Shown here: positions 1-6,443 of the stretch, piece after piece | Layout of the letters: each line of letters starts with the position of its first letter | How positions within the stretch are numbered: position 1 is the first letter of the stretch | DNA from: Pseudonocardiales bacterium | GTDB taxonomy: Bacteria > Actinomycetota > Actinomycetes > Mycobacteriales > Pseudonocardiaceae | DNA length: 6,993 bases | Assembly: GCA_025465385.1 (NCBI GenBank) | Contig: JAODNG010000315.1 | Span: 1 to 6,993, forward strand | Direction of reading: 5' to 3' | The notes under the pieces: generated by a model | The model's database searches: none | What the model was told of the DNA's origin: nothing | The model's input: the letters and a program-made list of their open reading frames with translations, nothing else | Program-made: the position numbers and the translations under genes

Positions 1-2
1 CC

Positions 3-194
3 GCCGACGAGAACCAGCGCATCAACGTTCTCGAGTTCCGCTACGACGATAGCAGCGTGACCATTAAAGAGCCCGAGCGCCCGGAGATCTGCCCCCCGGG
101 GCACTACATGCTCTTCGTCCTCAGCAAGGCTGGGGTCCCCTCCTTCGCGCGGATCGTTCGCATCGGCTCGTCCGCGCCACACCCGCGCGGTTAG
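3..194 (+). CDS. C-terminal fragment of galactose-oxidase-like copper oxidase (DUF1929 domain)
   Basis: Frame 3 is open from the left edge to a TAG at 192-194, giving 63 residues. It begins ADENQRINVLEF and contains PPGHYMLFVLS followed by KAGVPSFARIVRIG. This matches the closing Ig-like domain (DUF1929) of galactose oxidase and glyoxal oxidase, where a DQR-like stretch follows the last copper-ligand histidine and a PPGYYMLFVxxxxGVPS segment ends the protein. These enzymes are secreted copper-radical oxidases that oxidise alcohols or aldehydes to aldehydes or acids and release hydrogen peroxide. The catalytic part, including the Cys-Tyr cofactor and the copper ligands, lies outside the window, so activity cannot be judged. 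Many bacterial proteins with this domain are kelch proteins of unknown substrate. The gene runs in the same direction as the regulator 120 bp downstream. The family call is fairly sure and the substrate is unknown. Confidence 0.82.
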   Translation, partial: ADENQRINVLEFRYDDSSVTIKEPERPEICPPGHYMLFVLSKAGVPSFARIVRIGSSAPHPRG

Positions 195-242
195 CCAAGC
201 TCACTACCCGTGGCAGGTCTGGGCGTACGCGGCGGCGGGTCC

Positions 243-248
243 TAGGCT
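243..248 (+). promoter_or_regulatory. Possible -10 element (TAGGCT) ahead of the BTAD regulator
   Basis: TAGGCT lies 66 bp upstream of the regulator start, in the 120-bp gap after the oxidase fragment. It resembles the -10 hexamer of actinobacterial housekeeping promoters (TANNNT). No good -35 TTGACx is seen 16-19 bp upstream, so this is only a candidate. If it is real, the regulator has its own transcript with a leader of roughly 60 nt. Confidence 0.25.
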
Positions 249-298
249 TTCTTCGGGGCATCGTGATGAAGCCGCTCGCGATCGACCGACGAGGCGAC

Positions 299-304
299 GG
301 GAGG
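299..304 (+). promoter_or_regulatory. Ribosome binding site of the BTAD regulator
   Basis: GGGAGG sits 10 nt before the ATG at 315. A second in-frame ATG at 321 would be 16 nt away, and a GTG at 310 is out of frame, so the site favours the start at 315. Confidence 0.6.
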
Positions 305-314
305 TGCCCGTGAC

Positions 315-3300
315 ATGCCGATGATTCACATCACGCTGCTCGGTCGATTCGAGGTGACGGTCGACGCCGTCCCGGTCGCCGCGAGCAACTGGACGCGCCG
401 GCACGCGGCGGCGCTGGTGAAGGTACTCGCCATGGCGCCCGGAAGGCGCCTGCACCGGGAGCAGGTCATCGATCTCGTGTGGCCCGATGACACGATCGAT
501 GAGGCCACCCCGAAGCTGCACAAAGCGGCGCATTTCGCGAGACGGGCCATCGACGTGTCGAACGCGGTCGTGCTGCGTGGTGACAACGTCGTGTTATGCC
601 CCGATTGCGACACGACCGTTGATGTCGAGCGCTTTGAAGACCTCGCCAGCCGGGCTCTCGTCAAAGATGATGTCGCCGCCGCCCACGAGGCGCTCTCGAT
701 GTACGGCGGTGAGCTGCTGCCCCACGACAGGTACGAGGCGTGGGCCGAGGAGCGCCGCGAACAACTCCGTCTCCGCTATCTCGACTTGCTGCGCCTCGAT
801 GGTTGCTGGGAGACTGTCGTCGAGCTCGACCCAAGCGACGAGCTCGCTCATCTCTCCCTCATGCGGCGCTACGCGGCGGGCGGCGATCGCCATGCGGCCT
901 TGCGTCAGTTCGAACGCATGACCCGCACGTTGCAACGTGAGCTGGGTGTTTCTCCCGGGCGCGAGGCGACGATATTGCGTGACCGCCTGATCGCTGAGCG
1001 CGACGTCGTTGCTCGACGGGACGACCCGTTGCTCGGCCGCAACCGCGAGCTGTCCATCGCCCAGCGAGCGCTGTCCGACTCGGCTGCGGGACACAGCCGA
1101 ACGCTGATCGTCACTGGCCTGCCTGGAATCGGCAAGTCGTCCCTGCTGGCCGCCATCAGGGCGCGAGCAGAGGAGCAGAGCTTTTGTGTGGGTCACGGCT
1201 CGTCGGCGCCGGTCGAGGGGGCATGGCCGTATGCGCCCGTCGTCGAGGCACTCGCCGGCGTGTCCCGGCATCATCCGACGTTACTTGACGGGCTACCCGA
1301 TCACCATAAAGAAGAGATCAACCGTGCCCTCGCCGGGGCAGAGAGCTCATGGAGCGGTGAAAGCTCGCATCAGCGGTTGTACGTGGCAGCGGCCGAACTG
1401 GTCCGCCGGGCATCGGCCATGAGGGGGCTACTGCTCACCATCGATGATGTCCACGACGCCGACGACGCCAGCCTGCGTCTCCTGCACTACATCGCACGTT
1501 CGGCATACGACCAGCGGGTCTGCATCGTGTTCACGCATCGACCGGCTCCGATGTCCGACACGCTGGCCCAGACGCGCCAGAGCCTGCTTGACCGGCATCG
1601 AGCCGTCGAGCTCGAGCTCGGCCCACTTGGCACCGACGACGTCGCCACCCTCATTCATCGCCACGTCCCCGAGCCCACGCCCGAGCAGGTCGAACACATC
1701 ACCGCGCTCAGTCGAGGTATCCCTTTTGCGGTGAACGAGCTCGCCCGCCGGGCCGGCAGCGAGCCGAAACGGATGCAGCCGCTCGATGCCAACGTCATCG
1801 GCGGCATCCTGCCCGCGACGCGCGAGGTTCTGCAACGCGTGGCTGTCGTCGGTTCGTCGTTCGACACCGACGAGTTCGTCGCATTGTCCGGGCTGCCAGA
1901 AGGCGCAGCATTCGACCACCTGGACGCCGCCCTCGCCGCGCTGGTCGTCGAGCCCGCGAGCGCCGGCTACCGGTTCCGGCACGGCCTGGTCCGCGAGGCG
2001 CTTCTCGAGGATCTCCCGCCCTACCGGCAACGCCGGATCCACCGTGATGCTGCCAGCCGCCTGATCGAGGTAGGCGCGTCGGCCGCACGAATCGGTCACC
2101 ACCTGCTCCAGTCCGGTGCAGCTGGTGACGCCGTGCCGTACCTGATACGAGCCGCCGAGACGGAAGCGGCCGTTGGCGCATACCGCGATGCGCTGGCATT
2201 GGTCGAAGCGATCTGGCCGCATGCCACCGGGGCACAGCGGGCTGCAGCGCTGTCGTTGCGCGGTGACCTACTCAACGCCCTCGGCGACCCGATGGCCACG
2301 TCCGCCTATCGCGAGGCACTCGACGGGGCGCATCCGAGCACGGTCCGACGACTGCGCGTTCGGCTTGCACGCTGCGCCCTGATGTCGGGCGATGTCGACA
2401 CCGCGGTGGCAGCCCTCGACGGGCTCGACACCGATGGTGGCGTCGATGACGCCGACATCCTCATGGCACGAGGTAAGTGCGCGTATTTCACCGCCGACTT
2501 CGCGACGGCGCAGGCGGCGGCCGATGAGGCACAGCGGCTGGTGCTCGCAGGCGAGCGCAACTGGATGGTGCTCGATTTGGTCTCGCTGCAAGGGTTGCTG
2601 GCGCATCGCTCGGGTAGCTGGTTCGACCGTATGCGCCTGGAGCTGCGCCGGACGCGGGATAACCCGGAGACTGCCAACGCCATCTTCGACGGCTACCTCT
2701 GCGCGGCCGAGTGCATGTTGTACGGGCCAAATCCCTACGCCGAAGTCATCGACCTGGCCTGCGACCTTCAGGCGACAGCCAGGCGCAGCGGCGCATTACG
2801 TGCCGAAGCCTTCGCGTCGGCGTTGATCGGCGAAGCCGCATTCCTCTCGGGCGATCTCGGTCTCGCCGCGGCCGAACTCTCCGAGGCGCGCGACCTGCAC
2901 CGTGAGATCGGGTCTGCCGCCGGCGAGGCGCATTCATTGCAGCGCCTCGCCGAAGTTCGCATCGCCGAGGGAGACTGCGAACTTGCGATGCGCCTGCTCC
3001 AGGATGCACTCCCCCTGGCGCGCGGGTCGATGCTCGCCAGGCATCTCCTGCAACGCATCTTCGGCACGATGATCGTCGCTGCACCTGACGCGCTCGAGGC
3101 TAGAGCCATCATCGATCAAGCCGAAGCAATGCTCGGATGGGACGACTTCTGCCCCTTTTGTTCGATCATGCTGTCGGTGCCTGCGTCGATCGCGTGTGCC
3201 AGGACCGGGGATCTTCGCAACGCACAACGGCTGCTGGGCCTGGCTCAGCGGTCGGCGGTGTTGTGGCAGGGGACCTCGTGGGAGGCAGCTATCGCGGAGG

Positions 3301-3437
3301 CGCAAGCCGCGGTGGCGGGCGCGAGTGGCGACCACACGACGGCGCGAGAGCGAATGCACACCGCCGCGGAAAAGTTTCACGGAGCAGGCCAGCCGATCGA
3401 CGCCGAACGGTGCCGTCGCGCGGCAGCGAAGTGTTGA
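315..3437 (+). CDS. BTAD/SARP-like transcriptional regulator with AAA ATPase and TPR-like domain
   Basis: This is a 1040-residue cytoplasmic regulator. Residues about 3-95 form an OmpR-type winged helix (ITLLGRFEV at the start, then GRRLHREQVIDLVWPD). Residues about 100-228 form the bacterial transcriptional activator domain, with GGELLPHDRYEAWAEERREQL and RELGVSPG. From about 239 (LLGRNREL) an AAA_16-type STAND ATPase follows, with Walker A GLPGIGKS at 268-275 and Walker B LLLTIDDVHD at 372-381. THRP at 407-410 fits a sensor position. Residues about 590-1035 are alanine-rich helical repeats like TPRs, as in MalT/AfsR-type proteins. There is no C-terminal LuxR helix-turn-helix, so DNA binding must be N-terminal. 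Such proteins use ligand and ATP binding to switch on nearby genes. The target here is unknown; the oxidase upstream and the VOC gene downstream are candidates. Two CPxC motifs (C95/C98 and C946/C949) are notable. The family call is strong and the inducer is unknown. Confidence 0.92.
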   Translation: MPMIHITLLGRFEVTVDAVPVAASNWTRRHAAALVKVLAMAPGRRLHREQVIDLVWPDDTIDEATPKLHKAAHFARRAIDVSNAVVLRGDNVVLCPDCDTTVDVERFEDLASRALVKDDVAAAHEALSMYGGELLPHDRYEAWAEERREQLRLRYLDLLRLDGCWETVVELDPSDELAHLSLMRRYAAGGDRHAALRQFERMTRTLQRELGVSPGREATILRDRLIAERDVVARRDDPLLGRNRELSIAQRALSDSAAGHSRTLIVTGLPGIGKSSLLAAIRARAEEQSFCVGHGSSAPVEGAWPYAPVVEALAGVSRHHPTLLDGLPDHHKEEINRALAGAESSWSGESSHQRLYVAAAELVRRASAMRGLLLTIDDVHDADDASLRLLHYIARSAYDQRVCIVFTHRPAPMSDTLAQTRQSLLDRHRAVELELGPLGTDDVATLIHRHVPEPTPEQVEHITALSRGIPFAVNELARRAGSEPKRMQPLDANVIGGILPATREVLQRVAVVGSSFDTDEFVALSGLPEGAAFDHLDAALAALVVEPASAGYRFRHGLVREALLEDLPPYRQRRIHRDAASRLIEVGASAARIGHHLLQSGAAGDAVPYLIRAAETEAAVGAYRDALALVEAIWPHATGAQRAAALSLRGDLLNALGDPMATSAYREALDGAHPSTVRRLRVRLARCALMSGDVDTAVAALDGLDTDGGVDDADILMARGKCAYFTADFATAQAAADEAQRLVLAGERNWMVLDLVSLQGLLAHRSGSWFDRMRLELRRTRDNPETANAIFDGYLCAAECMLYGPNPYAEVIDLACDLQATARRSGALRAEAFASALIGEAAFLSGDLGLAAAELSEARDLHREIGSAAGEAHSLQRLAEVRIAEGDCELAMRLLQDALPLARGSMLARHLLQRIFGTMIVAAPDALEARAIIDQAEAMLGWDDFCPFCSIMLSVPASIACARTGDLRNAQRLLGLAQRSAVLWQGTSWEAAIAEAQAAVAGASGDHTTARERMHTAAEKFHGAGQPIDAERCRRAAAKC

Positions 3438-3444
3438 TGTCGCC

Positions 3445-3461
3445 CGGCTGGCCACCAGCTG
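3445..3461. terminator. Small hairpin between convergent genes, possible terminator
   Basis: The 25-bp gap between the stop codons of the regulator and the VOC gene contains GCTGG-CCA-CCAGC (3447-3459), extendable by one G-T and one C-G pair. It could act on both strands, but it is short and has no T-run, so factor-independent termination is doubtful. Confidence 0.25.
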
Positions 3462-3462
3462 C

Positions 3463-3864
3463 TCAGGACGGCGGGGCGAATAGCTCAAGGGCGATGTTGT
3501 CCGGATCGCGGAACGACAGGCCAGATCCATATCCCATATCGACGATGTCACCGTGGGTGATGCCGAGCTCGTCGAGGCGAGCGGCCCACTCCACCAGCTC
3601 GCTGCGGTTCGCGCAGCCGAAGGCGATGTGATCGAGACCCGGCTTGCGCTCGTCGAAAGGCTCGTCGCTGGCCAGGTCGGGGAAGCCGTGCAGCCCGAGC
3701 AGGGTGTTGCCGAGCTCGTAGACGATATGCCGGAACGGGCCAGTGTCCTCGTCGATGACGGGCTTGATGCCCAGGACCGTGGTGTACCACTCCTCGCTGA
3801 CGGCCAGGTCGGTCACGGTTACGGCGACATGTGTGACGGCGGGCATGGTCGCTGAGATCGCCAT
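3463..3864 (-). CDS. VOC-family (glyoxalase/dioxygenase fold) protein
   Basis: This is a 133-residue single-module vicinal oxygen chelate protein, made of two beta-alpha-beta-beta-beta units. The first unit begins VTHVAVTVTDLAVSEEWYTTVLG at about 10-32. The second begins GLDHIAFGC at 77-84 and ends DPDNIALELF at 121-128. The likely metal ligands are H12, H79 and E127, the usual His/His/Glu positions, so a divalent-metal enzyme is plausible. Family members include glyoxalase I, extradiol dioxygenases, fosfomycin thiol-transferases and epimerases. The sequence does not let me choose, and DPDNIALELF is common to many unassigned members. There is no signal peptide, so the protein should be cytoplasmic. 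The ATG at 3864 is preceded by AAGGAG at 7 nt. A second ATG six codons in would leave out that spacing. It converges with the BTAD regulator and is 189 bp from the Rieske gene, which reads in the same direction. Confidence 0.9.
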   Translation of the reverse strand: MAISATMPAVTHVAVTVTDLAVSEEWYTTVLGIKPVIDEDTGPFRHIVYELGNTLLGLHGFPDLASDEPFDERKPGLDHIAFGCANRSELVEWAARLDELGITHGDIVDMGYGSGLSFRDPDNIALELFAPPS

Positions 3865-4053
3865 GGCGTCTCTCCTTTATTCATGGCGGTAGATGTCGCT
3901 GTGACGGTATGAACCAGCCCTTCCCTGATCCTTCCCTCCATGGATCTCACCTCTCACAACTGGCAAAGAGCTCGGCGGGTGCTGGTGTGGTGGAGCAGTG
4001 GGACGGCGAGCAGTCCGAGGGTGGCGATAGGGATTGCGGTTACACCACCGGGC
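3865..4053. other. Intergenic gap between the VOC and Rieske genes
   Basis: This 189-bp stretch has no convincing gene. On the - strand it holds a 40-codon reading frame (3941 to 3819) with GAGAGG 8 nt before its ATG, overlapping the start of the VOC gene. Upstream of it is a short open stretch that would read as a hydrophobic tail (AIPIATLGLLAVPLL) but has an in-frame TGA before it and no start codon. A VOC promoter would be expected here, but no clear -35/-10 pair was recognised. Confidence 0.5.
3872..3877 (-). promoter_or_regulatory. Ribosome binding site of the VOC gene
   Basis: AAGGAG on the - strand lies 7 nt before the ATG at 3864 and decides this start over the in-frame ATG six codons later. 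Confidence 0.75.
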
Positions 4054-4073
4054 CTAGATCACCGGACCTGGTG
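4043..4073 (-). terminator. Hairpin at the end of the Rieske gene, weak terminator candidate
   Basis: CACCA (4043-4047) pairs with TGGTG (4069-4073), and CCGG (4048-4051) pairs with CCGG (4062-4065), with a 3-nt bulge and a 10-nt loop. The structure spans the Rieske stop codon at 4054-4056. There is no T-run, and part of the stem is coding, so this may be accidental. Confidence 0.2.
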
Positions 4074-4764
4074 GGGCGTAGACCTGCACCTCGCCGTGCA
4101 GCTCCCGGACCTCGAATTGCGGCAATGCCGCGGGCGGCACGGGCAGTTGGTACCGCAGCAACTCGCCGCTGACCGCGAAAGACGTGCGGTGGCACGGGCA
4201 GTCCAGCCGCCGGGCCGCCGCATCCAGGGCCAACCGGCAACCCAGATGCGTGCAGACCCCCGATACCGCCCGCAGCGCACCACCGGTGCGAGCTACAAAC
4301 CCGACGACCGTGCCCAGGTCAAAACCCTGCACCCCGCCCTCGGCCAGATCCGCACTGACACTCACCGTGCGCCACTGACCGGTGCTCGGGACCAACGTCT
4401 GCTGCCCGCCAGCCCCGCTCTGGGCAGGACCACGGCTGATCACCGTGTGATCCAGCACGGCACCGGCCGCCGCGGCCGCCACCGCGATTGAGCTGGCCGC
4501 CACCAGTTTTCGCCGGGTGCTGTCAACCACCGGCCGAGGCGCTGGTATCGGCTCCTCCATCTCTTCGCGTGCCAGCTGGGCGGCCAACCGCCGGTGCAGA
4601 TCGGTGACGAACTCCTCACTCGGCGTCGCGCTACCCGGCTGCGCGGCCCGCAGCGTGATCGCCGCACGCAACTGCTCGACGTCAGTGTCGTCGGCGCGAA
4701 ACGATCGCGGCCGACGACCTCGCAGCAAGTCCGCGACGAACCGGCGCGCGCCCCGTGCACTCAC
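4054..4764 (-). CDS. Membrane-anchored Rieske [2Fe-2S] protein, candidate redox-sensing anti-sigma partner
   Basis: This is a 236-residue protein starting at GTG. Residues 1-80 are charged and soluble. TRRKLVAAS (83-91) leads into a hydrophobic stretch to about 105, a Tat-like signal anchor as in Rieske proteins. The Rieske domain (about 125-230) has CTHLGC (171-176) and CPCH (189-192): C171, H173, C189 and H192 are the expected cluster ligands, and C176/C191 the expected disulphide. The usual CHGSxY is here CHRTSF: Gly is Arg, Ser is Thr and Tyr is Phe. Such proteins transfer electrons in cytochrome bc complexes or oxidoreductases. No cytochrome b or oxidoreductase partner is present. The gene instead overlaps an ECF sigma gene by 4 nt (GTGA), with GGAGG 7 nt before its start, so it is translationally coupled to it. 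I infer that the N-terminal segment may bind the sigma factor. It lacks the HxxxCxxC zinc motif of common anti-sigma domains. The Rieske call is very sure; the anti-sigma role is unproven. Confidence 0.92.
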   Translation of the reverse strand: MSARGARRFVADLLRGRRPRSFRADDTDVEQLRAAITLRAAQPGSATPSEEFVTDLHRRLAAQLAREEMEEPIPAPRPVVDSTRRKLVAASSIAVAAAAAGAVLDHTVISRGPAQSGAGGQQTLVPSTGQWRTVSVSADLAEGGVQGFDLGTVVGFVARTGGALRAVSGVCTHLGCRLALDAAARRLDCPCHRTSFAVSGELLRYQLPVPPAALPQFEVRELHGEVQVYAPPGPVI

Positions 4765-5348
4765 CTGTCCACCTCCAGCTGCGCGGCTCGACGCAAGGCC
4801 CGATGCTGCAGCACCTTCGCATAGGCCACGCTTATCCCCAGCGCAGCTGCGGCCTCACGCACCGAACAGGATTCCACAAACCGCAACTGCAGGATGCGCC
4901 GATAGGGCTCGGGTAGTCCCGCCAGGATCACCCCCGCCCGTGCCGCCGCGTCCGAGGGAACCGCGGTCTCGGCCGGCATAGACTCCAGCCCCTCGTCATC
5001 GGTGAGCATGGTGACCTCGCGACCCAACGTCCGCCGCCAATACCCGGCCAAGACCGTCCGCGCGGTGGCCGACAGGTAGGCCCGCACCTCACCCACGCTG
5101 GCTGAGACCCGCAGCGGACGTAGCGCCGCCAGAAACACCTCGGCGGTCAAATCCTCCGCGTCCGGCCGGTTACCCACCTTGGCGAACATCAGCCGATACA
5201 CCCGACCTACGTTGTCCCGGTACACCGCCTCCCAGTCCGGATAGAACTCGCCATCGACCACGCGCAACTGTGGCGCGTCCGCACCTCGCTCGTCAGCCCC
5301 GGCCCCCATACGAGCGGCGGCAGCCTGACCACACCCAGTCCGTCCCAT
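4761..5348 (-). CDS. ECF-type RNA polymerase sigma factor
   Basis: This is a sigma-70 family factor of about 195 residues. Numbering from the ATG at 5348, sigma region 2 covers about 36-106 (FYPDWEAVYRDNVGRVYRLM, then region 2.2 as RPDAEDLTAEVFLAAL). Region 4 covers about 134-186 (LAGLPEPYRRILQLRF, then the helix-turn-helix VREAAAALGISVAYAKVLQHRA). Regions 1 and 3 are missing, as in ECF factors, which direct RNA polymerase to stress-type promoters. The start is uncertain. The frame is open to an ATG at 5435, but the extra 29 residues are glycine/arginine-rich and unlike the family. GGAGG at 5362-5366 lies 10 nt before a GTG (5351) and 13 nt before the ATG (5348), so either is likely. It overlaps the Rieske gene by 4 nt and follows the hydrolase gene on the same strand. 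By analogy with other ECF factors it may activate its own operon. Confidence 0.92.
   Translation of the reverse strand: MGRTGCGQAAAARMGAGADERGADAPQLRVVDGEFYPDWEAVYRDNVGRVYRLMFAKVGNRPDAEDLTAEVFLAALRPLRVSASVGEVRAYLSATARTVLAGYWRRTLGREVTMLTDDEGLESMPAETAVPSDAAARAGVILAGLPEPYRRILQLRFVESCSVREAAAALGISVAYAKVLQHRALRRAAQLEVDR
4772..4776 (-). promoter_or_regulatory. Ribosome binding site of the Rieske gene, inside the sigma gene
   Basis: GGAGG on the - strand lies 7 nt before the GTG at 4764, within the last codons of the sigma-factor gene. It supports the GTG start that overlaps the sigma stop codon. Confidence 0.7.
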
Positions 5349-5361
5349 CACACCGCCACCA

Positions 5362-5366
5362 CCTCC
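5362..5366 (-). promoter_or_regulatory. Ribosome binding site of the sigma-factor gene
   Basis: GGAGG on the - strand is 10 nt before GTG 5351 and 13 nt before ATG 5348. It lies inside the longer reading frame from 5435, which argues against that longer start. Confidence 0.55.
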
Positions 5367-5388
5367 GCGGCCAGCGCGAACCCGGCCC

Positions 5389-5413
5389 ACTAACAAATAG
5401 GCACCCGGGTTAC
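5389..5413 (-). promoter_or_regulatory. Possible ECF-type promoter before the sigma gene
   Basis: Read on the - strand, GTAACC (5413-5408) is followed after 13 bp by GTTAGT (5394-5389). The first resembles the AAC-containing -35 box of many ECF promoters and the second the GTT-like -10. The usual spacing is about 16 bp, so the fit is imperfect. It stands about 40-60 bp before the likely start and could support autoregulation. Confidence 0.2.
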
Positions 5414-5471
5414 ACCGCGTGCCTGGCGAGCCCACTGCGGCGTCACTGTCCGCGCCAATCCAGCCGTGGGG

Positions 5472-6431
5472 TTAGCGCACGTATTGGTGGAACCAGTTGA
5501 TGGTGGCGACCCAAGCAGCTTCCGCCTGGGTCGCGTTGTAGCGCGGGCCAGTATCGTTGTGAAACGCGTGGTCTACTCCGGGGTAAACCTTGATCTGGTA
5601 CGGACGGCCGGTGCGGCTCAGCTGCTGCGCAATCTCGTCTTTGGTGCTGGTGATCCGAGTGTCCCGCTCGGCGTAGATGGCGAGCACCGCGGCCGTGGTC
5701 GTCGCCAGCCCGGTCAGATTCTTCGGCGGTGGGCCGTAGAAAGGCACCGCAGCCCTGACCGCGGTACCCGCGGCAAGCGCACTCCAAGTCATGCCACCAC
5801 CGAAACAGAAACCAGTCATACCAAGCCGGTCCCCCGGGCCGGTTCCCGACAACGCGGATAGCGCCTGTTGCAGGTCTGACACCATCGCCATGGGGTCCTG
5901 TTTACTCAAGACGGCCGCGTAGTCAGCCGGATCGCTGAGCTTGACGGCTCCGCCTTGACGAGACAGCAGATCAACGGCGACGGCACTGAAACCGGCAGTA
6001 GCCACCCGGCGGACCACGTCTTCAATGTGGGTAACGAGACCACGATTCTCGTGAACCACGAGGATGCCACCCGCCGGTTCACCGCTGGCTGGCCGGGCGT
6101 GGTAGCTGATCAGGGACGCACCGTCAGTCCCGGTCACCGTCATAGGCGAGATCGTGATTCGGGGGTCGTCAGGCTGCACGGTCACCCCGTCAGTGGTGGG
6201 TCGAGCGGGTGGCGTGGCGAATGGTTGCGGCGTGCTGGCTTGCCGAGATGCTGGCGAGGGCGGCTGTCCGGAAGGCTCGCTTCGACAACCTGCCACTTCC
6301 AGGAACACCAAGGTGCTGGCGATGCTCCCGGTGATCAGGGTCACTCGACGGAGCAGCTCCCGTCGGCTGATCAGTCCAGAATTGAAATCCTCGACGTGCT
6401 CCCCAACCAGGTAGTGCTTGACGTCGGTCAT
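5472..6431 (-). CDS. Dienelactone-hydrolase-family lipoprotein with Tat signal
   Basis: This is a 319-residue alpha/beta hydrolase. Its N-terminus has SRRELLRR (22-29), a hydrophobic stretch and the lipobox VAGC ending at C49, so it is probably Tat-exported and lipid-anchored. A Pro/Ser/Thr-rich linker follows (about 52-90). The hydrolase domain starts near 95 and has HENRGL (127-132), the nucleophile motif GFCFGGG with C209, D257 in AERDTR and H288 in GVDHAFHND. This is the Cys-Asp-His triad of dienelactone hydrolases, with the conserved Glu at 128. Classical members are cytoplasmic, about 235 residues long, and hydrolyse dienelactone to maleylacetate. An exported lipoprotein form probably has another substrate. 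GAGAGG lies 6 nt before the ATG at 6431. The sigma gene begins about 120 bp downstream on the same strand, so the two may be co-transcribed. Alternative annotation: carboxymethylenebutenolidase-like. Confidence 0.93.
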   Translation of the reverse strand: MTDVKHYLVGEHVEDFNSGLISRRELLRRVTLITGSIASTLVFLEVAGCRSEPSGQPPSPASRQASTPQPFATPPARPTTDGVTVQPDDPRITISPMTVTGTDGASLISYHARPASGEPAGGILVVHENRGLVTHIEDVVRRVATAGFSAVAVDLLSRQGGAVKLSDPADYAAVLSKQDPMAMVSDLQQALSALSGTGPGDRLGMTGFCFGGGMTWSALAAGTAVRAAVPFYGPPPKNLTGLATTTAAVLAIYAERDTRITSTKDEIAQQLSRTGRPYQIKVYPGVDHAFHNDTGPRYNATQAEAAWVATINWFHQYVR

Positions 6432-6437
6432 CAGTTA

Positions 6438-6443
6438 CCTCTC
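6438..6443 (-). promoter_or_regulatory. Ribosome binding site of the hydrolase gene
   Basis: GAGAGG on the - strand is 6 nt before the ATG at 6431. It directly abuts one arm of the inverted repeat at 6443-6463. Confidence 0.6.

Noticed and set aside
1428..2222. 264-codon - strand frame inside the BTAD regulator
   Set aside because: It lies fully antisense to a gene with clear ATPase motifs and has no domain of its own.
3949..3960. 12-bp match ACCTCTCACAAC shared with 6437-6448
   Set aside because: About one or more 12-bp matches are expected by chance in a 7-kb window. Both copies include a GAGAGG ribosome-like site on the - strand, and the flanks do not match well.
3960..4053. Hydrophobic peptide (AIPIATLGLLAVPLL) on the - strand, possible end of a membrane protein
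   Set aside because: The frame is only about 30 codons long, has an in-frame TGA just upstream and no start codon, so it cannot be told from chance.
3940..4491. 183-codon + strand frame opposite the Rieske gene
   Set aside because: It is antisense to most of the Rieske coding region, has no recognisable domain and is rich in Arg, Pro and Gln, as expected of a shadow frame in GC-rich DNA.
5349..5435. N-terminal extension of the sigma factor up to ATG 5435
   Set aside because: The extra residues are Gly/Arg-rich and unlike ECF factors, and the best ribosome site (5362-5366) lies inside this extension and serves the later start.
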